This document shows, piece after piece, positions 55,662-64,000 of a DNA stretch of 64,000 nucleotides. Origin of the DNA: Curtobacterium pusillum (GTDB lineage: Bacteria > Actinomycetota > Actinomycetes > Actinomycetales > Microbacteriaceae); the NCBI RefSeq assembly GCF_013359865.1, contig NZ_JABMCE010000070.1, forward strand, positions 52,753 through 116,752. The letters are read 5' to 3'. The notes under the pieces were generated by a model. That model did not search any database. It was not told the origin of the DNA and was given only the letters and a program-made list of their open reading frames with translations. The translations under genes and the position numbers were made by a program. The first letter of the stretch is position 1. Every line of letters begins with the position of its first letter.

Positions 55662-58466
55662 ATGCGGGGGCAGAACGAACTGGTTTCCGGACGACGGCGG
55701 CTGCGATTCGCGCTACCTGTCGTCTCGCTCGTCACGACGCTCGGCGCCGCCCTGGGGATCGCGGTCCCGGCGGGCGCGGCCGTGCCGACGCCGACCGAAT
55801 CGTCGTCGGTCATCACGGTGCCGACCGGGGCGGACCGGGACGCCACGACGGTGGCGACCGCGCTTCCCGGAGTGGTGCTGCAGCTCGCGGACCCCACGAG
55901 CGGGACCGCGATCGACGAGCCGTGGGCCCGCTGCACGTCGGACGCCGACGGGGACTGCTCCTTCACGGTGCCGGACACCGCTCCCGGCGGCGCGAACGCG
56001 GGCCGGCGGTTCGCAGTCCGTCAGGCGGCGGCGCCGGCCGGGTTCGTCGCGAACGACACGCTCACCCTCGGCGCACTGACGGGGCCGTTCACCTCGTCGC
56101 CGTACCGGTTCGTGACGCCCGCGATGCAGCCGGGCCAGACGTACTCGTCGGGGACCGCGTTCATGAGCCCGAACACCGCCGGAGGGTCGGCGCAGTACCA
56201 GGCGTCCACGGGCGTCTGGCAGGACTCCCGCGTCGACCCGACGCCGAAGGGCGTCTGTGGACTGGACGTCGCACTCATCCTGGACTTCTCCGCGTCCGTG
56301 ACCCCGGCGCAGTTCGTGCAGTTGAAGCAGGCGGCCCAGACGCTCGTCTCGTCGCTCCAGGGCACACCGTCCTCGGTCGCGGTGTTCACCTTCGGCACCG
56401 GTGCCACCGAGAGCATCCCCTCCACCCCGGTCGCGACCGCGGCGCAGGCGTCGGCGGTGAACGCCCGGATCCAGGCCCTGACGCAACCGCCCGGTCAGTA
56501 CACGAACTGGGACGCGGCCTTCAACTCGGTCGCGTCGTCGGGACAGCGCTTCGACGAGGCGATCATGGTGACCGACGGGAACCCGACCGTCTCCGGGTCG
56601 GAGACCACGACCGGCTCGACCCGCTTCTCCGCCGTCGAGAACGGGATCTTCTCGGCGAACGCCCTGAAGGCCGAGGGCACGCGGGTCGTCGCCATGGGCG
56701 TCGGTTCCGGGACCAGCGCCTCCGCGGACAACCTCGCCGCCGTCTCCGGACCCGTGGCCGGACAGGACTACTTCCAGACCGCGGACTACGCGGCAGTGGG
56801 CGCGCAGCTCAAGGTTGTCGCGCAGGGCGACTGCATCCCGACGCTGACCGTCGTCAAGGAGGTCGTGCCCGACGGCGGAACGGTGGCGGACGCCGTCCCG
56901 GAGGGCGGGTGGACGTTCGGCGTCACCGCGTCCGCCGGGGTGACGGTGCAGGGCGGGGCGGGCACCACCGCGGAGGGGACCGGTGCGGTGAACATCCCGC
57001 TGGAGTTCCCCACGCCCGCGAGCAGCACGACGCTCCAGGTCACCGAGCAGCCGACCGCCGGGCAGGCCGGGTACAGCTTCATCCCGTCGGCGACGGCCTG
57101 CCGGGACATCGCCACGGGCGCGAGCGTCACGGCCACCGCCGCATCCACCGGTCCCGGGTTCAGCCTGTCCATGCGCGGCGATCAGGGGGTGAGCTGCGTC
57201 GTGTACAACCAGGCTCCTCCCACGGTCGTCCCTGCAACGCTGCACGTGGACAAGGTCTGGGACGTGAACGGCAGGACCTACCCGCACGGTCAGCAGCCGA
57301 CCGGCATCGGCGCCGCCCTGAGTCTCGACGGCGCCGCCGCGGACTTCGGCGCCGAGTACGGCGGGTACCAGGAGGGGCAGGTCGTCGACATCGGCGAGGA
57401 CACTGAGATCTCCCTCCCGCTCTGCACCGTCACCGGTACGGCGCTCACGGTCAACGGCAGTCCGCGGCCGCTGGGGCCGACCGCGCTCGCGGCCGGCGAC
57501 AACTCCGCGATCGTGACGAACACCGTGCAGTGCGACACCCGCCTCACCCTCGTGAAGGAGGTCGAGGGCGGCGATGCAGCGCCGACGTCGTGGACGCTGA
57601 CCGCGACCCCGCCGACGGGGAGCGGTGCAGCCGCCGGCCCGAGCGGTGCGACGGGGACGCCGGCTGCCACGGGCACGGTGACGCCCGACGTCGAGTACGC
57701 CCTCTCTGAGTCCGACGGTGACCCCAGGTACGCGCAACTGGACTACCGGGATCCTGCGGCGACCGTTGCGGGCTCGACCGGGAGCTGGACCTGTGACCCG
57801 CAGGACACCGGTGGCGAGGCCTGGATCGGCACCGACGACGACGGCACCAATGGCGGCATCAGCGTCGCGCTCGGCGAATGGGTGCGATGCGTCGCCGTCA
57901 ACCAGACCGCGCGACTGACGCTGGCGAAGGTGGTCGACGGCGGCAGCGCGTCCGCGTCGGACTGGTCGCTCACCGCCGTGCCGGTGGACGGTCCGGCGGG
58001 GCTGGCGCCGACGACCGTCACCGGCTCCGAAGCGGGCGCATCGCTGCTCGTGCGACCCGGCACTCGGTACGACCTCTCCGAGTCCGGGCCGGGTGGGTAC
58101 CGCCTCGGGTCGCTCGAGTGCGCCGCGGGATCGGCGGGCGACTTCACAGCCGCGACCTCGGTCACGGTCGCCGCACTCGGTGATGCCGACTGCCGGTTCA
58201 CGAACGTCTACGACCCAGGACCGACGCCGACGCCGACACCGACGCCGACGCCGACGCCGACCACTCCCGCCGGACCGAACTCGGGCGGTTCCGCTTCGGG
58301 TACCGCCGCCTCCGACGAGTCTCCCGCCTGGTCGGGCGGGCCCCTCGCCTACACAGGGTCTTCCATCGGGATCCCGATCGCAGTCGCGGCCGCCCTGCTC
58401 CTCGCCGGTCTCGTCGGCACGGCGGTGCGCCGCCGGCGCCGCCACGGAGGTCCAGACCGGCCGTAG
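55662..58466 (+). CDS. VWA-domain surface protein with prealbumin-like repeats and LAYTG sorting signal
   Basis: 934 aa. A signal peptide (FALPVVSLVTTLGAALGIAV, cleavage near AGA) is followed by an N-terminal Cna/SpaA-like region. The VWA domain has an intact MIDAS: LDVALILDFSASV, TNWDAAFNSV, MVTDGNPTVSG. At least three repeats begin LTVVKEVVPDGG, LTLVKEVEGGDA and LTLAKVVDGGSA. A Pro-Thr linker precedes LAYTG, a hydrophobic helix and an Arg tail, a class E sortase-type signal. The ATG at 55662 is 7 nt after TATGGT (55649-55654). Likely an adhesin. Confidence 0.9.
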   Translation: MRGQNELVSGRRRLRFALPVVSLVTTLGAALGIAVPAGAAVPTPTESSSVITVPTGADRDATTVATALPGVVLQLADPTSGTAIDEPWARCTSDADGDCSFTVPDTAPGGANAGRRFAVRQAAAPAGFVANDTLTLGALTGPFTSSPYRFVTPAMQPGQTYSSGTAFMSPNTAGGSAQYQASTGVWQDSRVDPTPKGVCGLDVALILDFSASVTPAQFVQLKQAAQTLVSSLQGTPSSVAVFTFGTGATESIPSTPVATAAQASAVNARIQALTQPPGQYTNWDAAFNSVASSGQRFDEAIMVTDGNPTVSGSETTTGSTRFSAVENGIFSANALKAEGTRVVAMGVGSGTSASADNLAAVSGPVAGQDYFQTADYAAVGAQLKVVAQGDCIPTLTVVKEVVPDGGTVADAVPEGGWTFGVTASAGVTVQGGAGTTAEGTGAVNIPLEFPTPASSTTLQVTEQPTAGQAGYSFIPSATACRDIATGASVTATAASTGPGFSLSMRGDQGVSCVVYNQAPPTVVPATLHVDKVWDVNGRTYPHGQQPTGIGAALSLDGAAADFGAEYGGYQEGQVVDIGEDTEISLPLCTVTGTALTVNGSPRPLGPTALAAGDNSAIVTNTVQCDTRLTLVKEVEGGDAAPTSWTLTATPPTGSGAAAGPSGATGTPAATGTVTPDVEYALSESDGDPRYAQLDYRDPAATVAGSTGSWTCDPQDTGGEAWIGTDDDGTNGGISVALGEWVRCVAVNQTARLTLAKVVDGGSASASDWSLTAVPVDGPAGLAPTTVTGSEAGASLLVRPGTRYDLSESGPGGYRLGSLECAAGSAGDFTAATSVTVAALGDADCRFTNVYDPGPTPTPTPTPTPTPTTPAGPNSGGSASGTAASDESPAWSGGPLAYTGSSIGIPIAVAAALLLAGLVGTAVRRRRRHGGPDRP

Positions 58467-58505
58467 CAGCGGGGCAGGGGCTCGGTCGACCGGCGCTCTG
58501 CGCCC

Positions 58506-58775
58506 GTACCGTGGTCCGGCGAGACGACCTACGACCTGAGCACCGGTGACGGGATCGACTTCTCGATCTCCGGACCGAACGTCTCCGTCGGCTTCCAGTC
58601 GCAGAGCGGTTCCGCGGGTGCCGACGTCGACGGTGTGAGCACCTCCGGCTGGGGCCACGTGCACACCATCTACCGCGATCCCAGCAACGACTACGCGAAC
58701 AGTGTCGAGCAGCAGGAGGCCACCGGCGGGATGGGCGGCGGGGCACCCTCCGGCGGTCCGGACGAGGCGAGCTGA
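58506..58775 (+). pseudogene. Start-less coding remnant of unknown protein
   Basis: An open frame with strong GC3 bias reads TYDLSTGDGIDFSISGPNVS and later GWGHVHTIYRDPSNDYANSV, ending DEAS. It is in the same frame as the VWA protein but after its stop. It has no ATG, and its only candidate GTG lies well inside. It looks like the 3' piece of a deleted gene. I do not recognise the family. With the palindrome after it, it fills the gap 58467-58870. Confidence 0.5.
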
Positions 58776-58812
58776 CGGGCGAAGGCAGCCCGGGTCGCGA
58801 CGCGGGACGGGG

Positions 58813-58856
58813 CGGACTGGAGGCGCGGCACCGGCCGGCACCGCGCCTCCAGTCCG
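58813..58856. terminator. Perfect 16-bp palindrome of the GGAGGCGCGG family
   Basis: CGGACTGGAGGCGCGG is followed, after 12 nt, by its exact complement. It lies at the end of the minus-strand SDR gene and the remnant. It is the best copy of the family in the window. Confidence 0.75.
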
Positions 58857-58870
58857 TCACATGGGCGGCT

Positions 58871-59653
58871 TCACGCGGCGGTGACGCCGCCGTCGACCGC
58901 GATCGCGCTGCCGACGACGAAGGAGGAGGCGTCGGAGAGCAGCCAGGCGGCCATCTCGGCGATCTCCTCCGGCTCGCCGAGGCGGCCGATCGGCTGCGCC
59001 GACTCGGCCTTGGCCTTGAGCTCCGGGTCGGCGAACGACTCGGCTGCGAGCGGGGTCATCGTGGAGCCGGGGAGCACCGCGTTGACGCGGATGCCCTTCG
59101 CGGCGTAGTCGACGGCGACCTGCTTGGTCAGTCCGACGACGCCGTGCTTGCTCGCGACGTAGGCCGGCAGGTTCGGGTACGCCATGACGCCGGCCGCGGA
59201 GGAGGTGTTGACGATGGAGCCCTTGACGCCGTGCTCGGTCATCCAGCGCAGTTCGGCACGCATCGACACGAAGACGCCGGTGAGGTTGATCGTGATCGTC
59301 TTGTTCCAGTCGGCGAGCGAGAACTCCGTGATGGGGGCTCCCGCTCCGATGATGCCGGCGTTGTTGAACGCGCCGTCGAGGCTGCCGTACGCGCTCACGG
59401 CTGCCTCGACCATGGCGGCGGTGTCGTCCTCGTTCGTGATGTCCGCGCGGACGAACTGCGCGGTCCCGCCCGCGGCGGTGATGGTGGCGACCGTCTCGTT
59501 GCCCCCCGGTTCGGCGAGGTCGACGACGGTGACCGAGGCGCCGCGCGAGGCGATGAGCTGCGCCGCCGCTCGCCCCATCCCGCTGCCGCCGCCGGTCACG
59601 ATGATGCTCTTGCCGCTCAGGTCGACCCGGTCGAATCCGGCGGTTGCGTTCAT
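58871..59653 (-). CDS. Short-chain dehydrogenase/reductase (classical SDR)
   Basis: 260 aa. Cofactor motif VTGGGSGMGRAAAQLIASRG, NNAGII, catalytic Ser in SIVNTSSAAGV and YxxxK in PAYVASKHGVVGL, with VLPGSTMTP. FabG-like, so it oxidises or reduces a hydroxyl or keto group of unknown substrate. GGAGGACACACC precedes the ATG at 59653. Divergent from a TetR gene, with a palindromic operator between them. Confidence 0.92.
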   Translation of the reverse strand: MNATAGFDRVDLSGKSIIVTGGGSGMGRAAAQLIASRGASVTVVDLAEPGGNETVATITAAGGTAQFVRADITNEDDTAAMVEAAVSAYGSLDGAFNNAGIIGAGAPITEFSLADWNKTITINLTGVFVSMRAELRWMTEHGVKGSIVNTSSAAGVMAYPNLPAYVASKHGVVGLTKQVAVDYAAKGIRVNAVLPGSTMTPLAAESFADPELKAKAESAQPIGRLGEPEEIAEMAAWLLSDASSFVVGSAIAVDGGVTAA

Positions 59654-59714
59654 GGTGTGTCCTCCACATCGAGACGGCCGCGTGTCTCGCGGCCGACTGC
59701 CACGATACGCTTTT

Positions 59715-59729
59715 TGGCACAAAGTGCCA
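59715..59729. promoter_or_regulatory. Palindromic operator between the SDR and tetR genes
   Basis: TGGCAC-AAA-GTGCCA is a perfect 6-3-6 dyad in the short divergent gap. It is probably bound by the neighbouring TetR protein and would control both genes. Confidence 0.7.
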
Positions 59730-59755
59730 GTTGGAGTTTCCGGTACGGTCCTGGT

Positions 59756-60340
59756 GTGACGGATCTGCTCGATGCCCGCCAGCTCGCCGCGGCTGCACGC
59801 TGCGCCGATGCGGTCCTGGCGGCCGGCACGACAGCGCTCGGTGTCGAGGAACTCCGCGAGGCCGCGGGCGTCTCGCGGCGGACGTTCCACCGGTGGTTCC
59901 CGTCGAAGGCGCGCTGGATCCACCCCGTCTACGCGGCGGTGACGGAGGCGTTCATGACCTCGTTGCGCAGCCGTGGCGTGCCGTCGGTCGACTCGGTCGT
60001 CGCGGCGTGGAGCGAGTCCGTGTACGGCCCGGACACGGAACGGTCGCTCGGGCTCTACCGGCTGATCCGCGCCGATCCGGAGTACTGGGCCGTGTTCCTC
60101 GAGGTCCTCGAGGTCAGCGAGGCCAGGATCGCCGCGGTGATCCGCTCACTCTCGACCGATCACGACGAGCGCGCCGCCCGGGTGGCCGCGGTCGCCGTCG
60201 TGAGCTCGTCGCGGCTCGCGCTCGAACGGGCGGTCACGAGCGGCGTCGACGCGATCGAGGAGTTCCGGGCCTTCCTGGAGGAGTTCGGTGCATGGGGGAG
60301 GAGCGGCCGCCACCCGTCAGCGTCGTCGCCCGCGTCGTGA
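59756..60340 (+). CDS. TetR-family transcriptional regulator
   Basis: 194 aa. Helix-turn-helix AAAARCADAVLAAGTTALGV and EAAGVSRRTFHRWFPSKARW, then a helical ligand domain. GTG start 6 nt after TACGGT (59744-59749), leaderless-style. It probably represses the divergent SDR gene and itself through the TGGCAC dyad. Its end overlaps the convergent HXXEE gene by 24 nt. Confidence 0.88.
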   Translation: MTDLLDARQLAAAARCADAVLAAGTTALGVEELREAAGVSRRTFHRWFPSKARWIHPVYAAVTEAFMTSLRSRGVPSVDSVVAAWSESVYGPDTERSLGLYRLIRADPEYWAVFLEVLEVSEARIAAVIRSLSTDHDERAARVAAVAVVSSSRLALERAVTSGVDAIEEFRAFLEEFGAWGRSGRHPSASSPAS

Positions 60341-60991
60341 CGGACGCGGGCGTCCTGCGCCGAACGCCCCGAGCTGCCGGTCGCTCACCGGGTACGGCGA
60401 GTCCCGCCTGGCGAACGCCGCGTTCGGCAGGATGACGCCGACGGCGAAGAACCCGACGAGGACGCCGAGGCTCTTCAGCCAGTCCCCGCGGGTGATCCGA
60501 CCCTGTGCTCGGAGGGCCCGGATCTCCGCGATGCCGATCGGCACGTGGAGCAACGCCGACGTGAGGAGGCCCGGGCTGTACTTCGTGTGCGCCGCCCGGG
60601 GCATCAGTACCCCGTGGGCGACGGCCTGGAAGATGCCGAGGACGGCTCCCGGAAGGACGAGCCACCGTACCTTCGGGAACAGGATCGGCGGGACGTACAG
60701 CGCACTGAAGCCCCAGTTCGCGCACATGAGGCCCTGCGCGTTGAGGGGCCAGTTGCGGGGCTGGTCGCTGTGGAACAGGACGCGGTTCGTCATGCCGGGG
60801 AAGTAGCCCGGGTCGACGTACTCCTCGTACTGGTGCGCCGACATGGTCATCGAGTTCATGACGGCGAGGGCGCGGACGTCACCGGGGCGCTTGCGCGTGA
60901 ACCCGAGGACGCTCGCGCCGCCGAGCGCCATCGCGGCCACCGCCCCGACACGCGGCCAGTTCTTCCGGTACCGATCCATCAACGAGCTCAT
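60317..60991 (-). CDS. HXXEE-domain membrane protein
   Basis: 224 aa. The family signature HQYEE lies in MTMSAHQYEEYVDPGYFPG. Several hydrophobic helices follow (GFSALYVPPILF, WLVLPGAVLGIFQAVAHGVL, LLTSALLHVPIGIAEI, SLGVLVGFFAVGVILP). The HXXEE family is membrane-bound and uncharacterised. The ATG has GGAGGACCCC upstream. It probably shares a transcript with the SDR and TetR genes that precede it on this strand. Confidence 0.75.
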   Translation of the reverse strand: MSSLMDRYRKNWPRVGAVAAMALGGASVLGFTRKRPGDVRALAVMNSMTMSAHQYEEYVDPGYFPGMTNRVLFHSDQPRNWPLNAQGLMCANWGFSALYVPPILFPKVRWLVLPGAVLGIFQAVAHGVLMPRAAHTKYSPGLLTSALLHVPIGIAEIRALRAQGRITRGDWLKSLGVLVGFFAVGVILPNAAFARRDSPYPVSDRQLGAFGAGRPRPSRRGRRR

Positions 60992-61028
60992 GGGGTCCTC
61001 CTTCGTGCTGCGGTCGACGGTTGCTGGG

Positions 61029-61748
61029 TCAGGAGACGGCGTCACGAAGCTGCTCGGGGACCAGCAGCGCTTCTTCGGCGCCCGTGCGGACGAGCTCGAG
61101 GATCGCCTCGGCGACGCGCTCGGGCGGGTCCGCCGCGAACCCCGATCGTGCACCCGGGCGTCCGCCCGCGCGCAGGACGTCGTGGAACTCGGTCTCGGTC
61201 ACGAACGGGTACACCGTCGAGACGGAGATGCCGTCGTCCGCGAGCTCGTTCCGCGCCGTCCGGCTCAGCATGTTCAACGCCGCCTTCGAGGCGGCGTACC
61301 CGCCCGCGCCCACGGTCCGGGCGAGACGGGTCGTGCCACTGCTGACGTTGACGATGCTCCCGCCGCCGCGGGCGCGCATCAGGGGCGCCACCAGCTGCAT
61401 CGCCAGCAGCGGTCCGTACACGTTGAGCTCGACGATCGCACGGAGGTCGTCGAGCTGGATCTGCTCGACCGGGACGTGCAGCCCCTGGCCGGCGTTGTTG
61501 ACCAGCACGTCGACACCGCCGTGCCGCTCGACCGCGACAGCGATCATGTTCCGGATCTGCTCGGGGTCCCGCATGTCGGTGACGACCACGACCGCGACGC
61601 CCAGCTCGGCCGCGAGTGCTTCGAGCCGGTCTGCGCGGCGGGCGGCGAGCACGAGCTTCGCTCCCGCGGCCGCCGCCGCGCGGGCCGTGCTCTCGCCGAT
61701 CCCCGATGAGGCGCCCGTGACGAGCGCGACCTTGCCGTCGATGTCCAT
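61029..61748 (-). CDS. Short-chain dehydrogenase/reductase
   Basis: 239 aa. VTGASSGIGESTARAAAAAG, NNAGQG, catalytic Ser in SIVNVSSGTTRLA and YxxxK in GGYAASKAALNML, then VYPFVTETEF. Classical SDR of unknown substrate. AGGGAAGGG precedes the ATG at 61748. It lies 27 nt after a tetR gene and ahead of the HXXEE gene, suggesting one operon of regulator, reductase and membrane protein. Confidence 0.9.
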   Translation of the reverse strand: MDIDGKVALVTGASSGIGESTARAAAAAGAKLVLAARRADRLEALAAELGVAVVVVTDMRDPEQIRNMIAVAVERHGGVDVLVNNAGQGLHVPVEQIQLDDLRAIVELNVYGPLLAMQLVAPLMRARGGGSIVNVSSGTTRLARTVGAGGYAASKAALNMLSRTARNELADDGISVSTVYPFVTETEFHDVLRAGGRPGARSGFAADPPERVAEAILELVRTGAEEALLVPEQLRDAVS

Positions 61749-61775
61749 GGAGTTCCCTTCCCTCGGCGTCTCGTC

Positions 61776-62357
61776 TCAGAGCTGTTCGAGTTGGACCTGC
61801 AGCGACGGCGCGATCGTGTCGACCACCTGCTGCACGGTCATCTCCGCCAGTGGTCCGGCGCTGACGACGTAGCGCGCGATCGCGACGCCGACCAGCATCG
61901 CGCTCACCGTGGCGACGGCGGGGTGCGGGGCGCTGTGGAACAGGTTGGCCTCGAGGAACCGCTGCATCATGCCCGTCGCGTTCGGTGACCCGATCGCGCC
62001 CCGGACGAGGGCCTGCGTGGCGAGCCCCGTCTCGGGGTGCTCCCACAGCGCGAGGAACCGCTCGGCGAGGACGCGCCCGCGGTCCTGTCGCTCCGAGGAG
62101 TTCATGGCCTGCAGGAGCCCCGGCAGGTTGACGTTCAGTCGTTCCATGACGGCCGAGAAGAGGCCTTCCTTGGAACCGAAGAACCGGATGACCAGCGCCG
62201 GGTCCACCCCGGCCTCAGCGGCGATCGCCCGGACGGTGGCGTTGCCGTACCCCTCCCGCGCGAACAGCCGCGTCGCCGCGTCGAGGACGTCCGACTTCGA
62301 GGACTCCGCGCCCGGCCGACGTCCCAGGGGTCGGACTCCGGGTGCTGCGGAAGGCAT
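61776..62357 (-). CDS. TetR-family transcriptional regulator
   Basis: 193 aa. Helix-turn-helix KSDVLDAATRLFAREGYGNA and AEAGVDPALVIRFFGSKEGL, with a TetR_C-type domain (ERFLALWEHPETGLATQALV). GAGAGGAACCCAC precedes the ATG at 62357, so I reject the longer start at 62402. Divergent from an efflux MFS; two facing 14-bp repeats lie between them. Probably represses the efflux pump and its own operon. Confidence 0.9.
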   Translation of the reverse strand: MPSAAPGVRPLGRRPGAESSKSDVLDAATRLFAREGYGNATVRAIAAEAGVDPALVIRFFGSKEGLFSAVMERLNVNLPGLLQAMNSSERQDRGRVLAERFLALWEHPETGLATQALVRGAIGSPNATGMMQRFLEANLFHSAPHPAVATVSAMLVGVAIARYVVSAGPLAEMTVQQVVDTIAPSLQVQLEQL

Positions 62358-62405
62358 GTGGGTTCCTCTCCGGCTCGCCGTCGTGGCGTCCACGGTCACC
62401 ATATC

Positions 62406-62463
62406 TCAGCAGGCGTTGACTTTCCGGGTGACGTGCGTATCCTCGGATATCAACGCTTGCTGA
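62406..62463. promoter_or_regulatory. Paired inverted 14-bp operators between tetR and the MFS gene
   Basis: TCAGCAGGCGTTGA (62406-62419) and TCAACGCTTGCTGA (62450-62463) are complementary except at one base, 30 bp apart. They flank the likely promoters of both genes. Confidence 0.7.
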
Positions 62464-62487
62464 TTTCATCGACCCCGAGAGGGAACC

Positions 62488-63987
62488 ATGTCCGAGAACC
62501 TCGCACCCTCCGCGCCTCCTGCGGATCCGCGCCGCTGGTTGACCCTGGGGGTCGTCGGCCTCGCCCAGCTGATGGTCGTGCTCGACGCCACCGTCGTGAA
62601 CATCGCCCTGCCGTCGGCCCAGTCGGAGCTCGGCTTCTCCGACGCCGACCGGCAGTGGATCATCACCGCGTACTCACTCGCGTTCGGGAGCCTCCTGCTC
62701 CTCGGCGGACGACTGTCGGACCTGCTCGGCCGGAAGACGATGTTCGTGATCGGGGTCATCGGGTTCGCGGCCGCGTCCGCGCTGGGCGGTGCCGCGGGGA
62801 GCTTCGGGCTGCTCGTGACCGCACGCGCGCTGCAGGGTGCGTTCGGTGCCCTGCTCGCTCCCACCGCCCTCGCGGTCCTCACCACCACCTTCACCAACCC
62901 GAAGGAGAAGGCGCAGGCGTTCGGGGTGTTCGGCGCCATCGCCGGTGCCGGCGGTGCGATCGGTCTGCTGCTCGGCGGCGTGCTGACCCAGACGCTCGAC
63001 TGGCGCTGGAACCTCTACATCAACGACGTCATCGCGGTCTTCGCACTCCTCGGCGCCTTCGTGTTCGTCCGGCGCGCGCCGCGCAGCGCTGATCGCGCAC
63101 GGCTCGACCTCGTCGGCACCGCACTCGTGACCGGGGCGCTCTTCGGCCTCGTGTTCGGCATCACGCACATCGAGAGCGACGGGTGGGGCGCCGCGATCAC
63201 GTGGATCCCGCTCACCGCGTTCGTCGTCCTCGCGGTGGCGTTCGTCCTCTGGCAGCGCCGCACCACCGACCCGATCCTGCCGCTGTCGATCCTGCTGGAC
63301 CGCAACCGCGGCGCCGCCTACCTCTCCATCCTGATCGCCGGCATCGGCATGTTCGGCGTGTTCCTCTTCGTCACCTACTACATGCAGTCGACGCTCGGCT
63401 ACACGCCGATCCAGACCGGTCTCGGGTTCCTGCCGATGATCGGCATGCTCGTGATCGCGGCGCAGCTCGGCACGACCCGCCTGGTGCCGCGGTTCGGCCC
63501 GAAGGTGCTCGTGCCGATCGGCATGGTGCTCGGCGCGGTCGGCATGGTCTACCTGACGCACCTCGACGTGCACAGCGGCTACGCCGCCGACGTGATGCCG
63601 CCGCTGATGGTCCTCGGCGCCGGTATGGGGACGATCATCCCCGCATCGATGCAGAACGCGACCGCCCGGGTGGACGCGCAGTTCGCGGGTGTCGCGTCCG
63701 CGCTGGTGAACACCAGTCAGCAGGTCGGCGGATCCATCGGCACGGCGCTGCTCAACACGGTCGCCGCGGGTGCCGTGACCGCGTACCTCGAGGACCACAC
63801 CCCGCTGACGAAGGCCACCGCTGCCGATGCGACGCTGGCCGGGTACGACGCCGCCTACTGGTGGGGAGCGGGCGTGTTCCTGCTCGGCGCCGTGGTCGCC
63901 GCACTCCTGTTCCGGCGTCGCGAGCGGACCGGATCGATTGCCGGGTCCACTGCCGAACAGGGCAGCGTCACACCGTCGGTCGCCTGA
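62488..63987 (+). CDS. MFS drug-efflux transporter (DHA2/EmrB-QacA type, 14 helices)
   Basis: 499 aa. DHA2 hallmarks: motif D1-like LAQLMVVLDATVVNIALPSA, motif A GGRLSDLLGRKTMFVIG, motif B-like ARALQGAFGALLAPTALAVL, and GGAIGLLLGGVLTQTLDWRW. Hydrophobicity suggests 14 helices, ending with an Arg-rich, hydrophilic tail. It exports hydrophobic compounds by proton antiport. GAGGGA precedes the ATG. Controlled by the divergent TetR. Confidence 0.94.
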   Translation: MSENLAPSAPPADPRRWLTLGVVGLAQLMVVLDATVVNIALPSAQSELGFSDADRQWIITAYSLAFGSLLLLGGRLSDLLGRKTMFVIGVIGFAAASALGGAAGSFGLLVTARALQGAFGALLAPTALAVLTTTFTNPKEKAQAFGVFGAIAGAGGAIGLLLGGVLTQTLDWRWNLYINDVIAVFALLGAFVFVRRAPRSADRARLDLVGTALVTGALFGLVFGITHIESDGWGAAITWIPLTAFVVLAVAFVLWQRRTTDPILPLSILLDRNRGAAYLSILIAGIGMFGVFLFVTYYMQSTLGYTPIQTGLGFLPMIGMLVIAAQLGTTRLVPRFGPKVLVPIGMVLGAVGMVYLTHLDVHSGYAADVMPPLMVLGAGMGTIIPASMQNATARVDAQFAGVASALVNTSQQVGGSIGTALLNTVAAGAVTAYLEDHTPLTKATAADATLAGYDAAYWWGAGVFLLGAVVAALLFRRRERTGSIAGSTAEQGSVTPSVA

Positions 63988-64000
63988 CGGGACAGCCCCG

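Noticed and set aside
58222..58262. GACGCC-type microsatellite
   Set aside because: It encodes the Pro-Thr linker before the sorting signal and needs no separate explanation.
55713..58841. A minus-strand frame of about 1040 codons opposite the VWA gene
   Set aside because: No domain, extreme Arg/Gly/Val content, and the plus-strand protein has signal peptide, MIDAS and sorting signal.

Overview
The window is about 64 kb of very high-GC DNA. It is gene-dense and has many GTG starts, many stop/start overlaps of the GTGA/ATGA type, and many genes whose start codon sits 6-9 nt downstream of a TAnnnT hexamer (leaderless-style promoters). The gene content includes ftsK-pgsA-cinA-clgR-DUF3046-recA-recX-miaB-miaA-dapF, lexA opposite a LysM protein, hisC-B-H-A, parA-scpA-scpB-rluB-tyrA-cmk-der, and an LAxTG-type sorting signal. 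This points to an actinobacterium of the Microbacteriaceae; a Curtobacterium-like plant or soil organism is my best guess (inference, not proven).

Layout. 1-1075 is the 3' end of pnp. 1.1-7.7 kb holds a PEBP-family protein, a TetR regulator with a possible homopolymer frameshift, an M16 protease, a histidine phosphatase, a GNAT acetyltransferase, dapB, a membrane TPR protein and an epimerase. 7.7-11.9 kb is thyA-folA, dapA and RNase J. 12-15 kb is a MacAB-like adaptor/ATPase/permease operon. 15-25.5 kb is the ftsK to dapF core segment, with two SOS boxes before recA. 25.5-29.2 kb is an RsmC-like methyltransferase, hflX, lexA and an SOS-linked LysM cell-division-inhibitor candidate. 29.2-33.2 kb is the histidine operon plus sseB. 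33.3-41.2 kb is parA-scpA-scpB-rluB-tyrA-cmk-der; RluB carries a very long RGG-type repeat tail.

From 41 kb the content is more accessory: a DM13-like protein, an MmyB-type regulator with an aldo/keto reductase, a RecQ helicase fused to a phosphoribosyltransferase-like domain, a lipoprotein with cell-wall-binding-like repeats, an EEP-family hydrolase and a membrane protein. A tRNA-Pro gene (49610-49683) is followed at once by a deleted IS481-type transposase remnant. Then comes the most interesting unit of the window (50.1-55.1 kb): a MarR regulator divergent from a LigM/Dmt-type tetrahydrofolate-dependent O-demethylase, a methylenetetrahydrofolate reductase, a formyltetrahydrofolate deformylase and a lone ABC substrate-binding lipoprotein. 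Together these would strip a methyl group from a methoxylated substrate onto THF and oxidise it to formate. A shared 16-bp dyad in front of both the demethylase and the binding protein suggests one MarR regulon. The right end holds a VWA surface protein with an LAYTG signal, two TetR/SDR modules, an HXXEE protein and a drug-efflux MFS.

Across the window, short palindromes built on GGAGGCGCGG/CCGCGCCTCC lie mostly at gene ends. Two related 94-bp elements with 12-bp inverted ends sit between the PEBP and TetR genes; I do not recognise either family.
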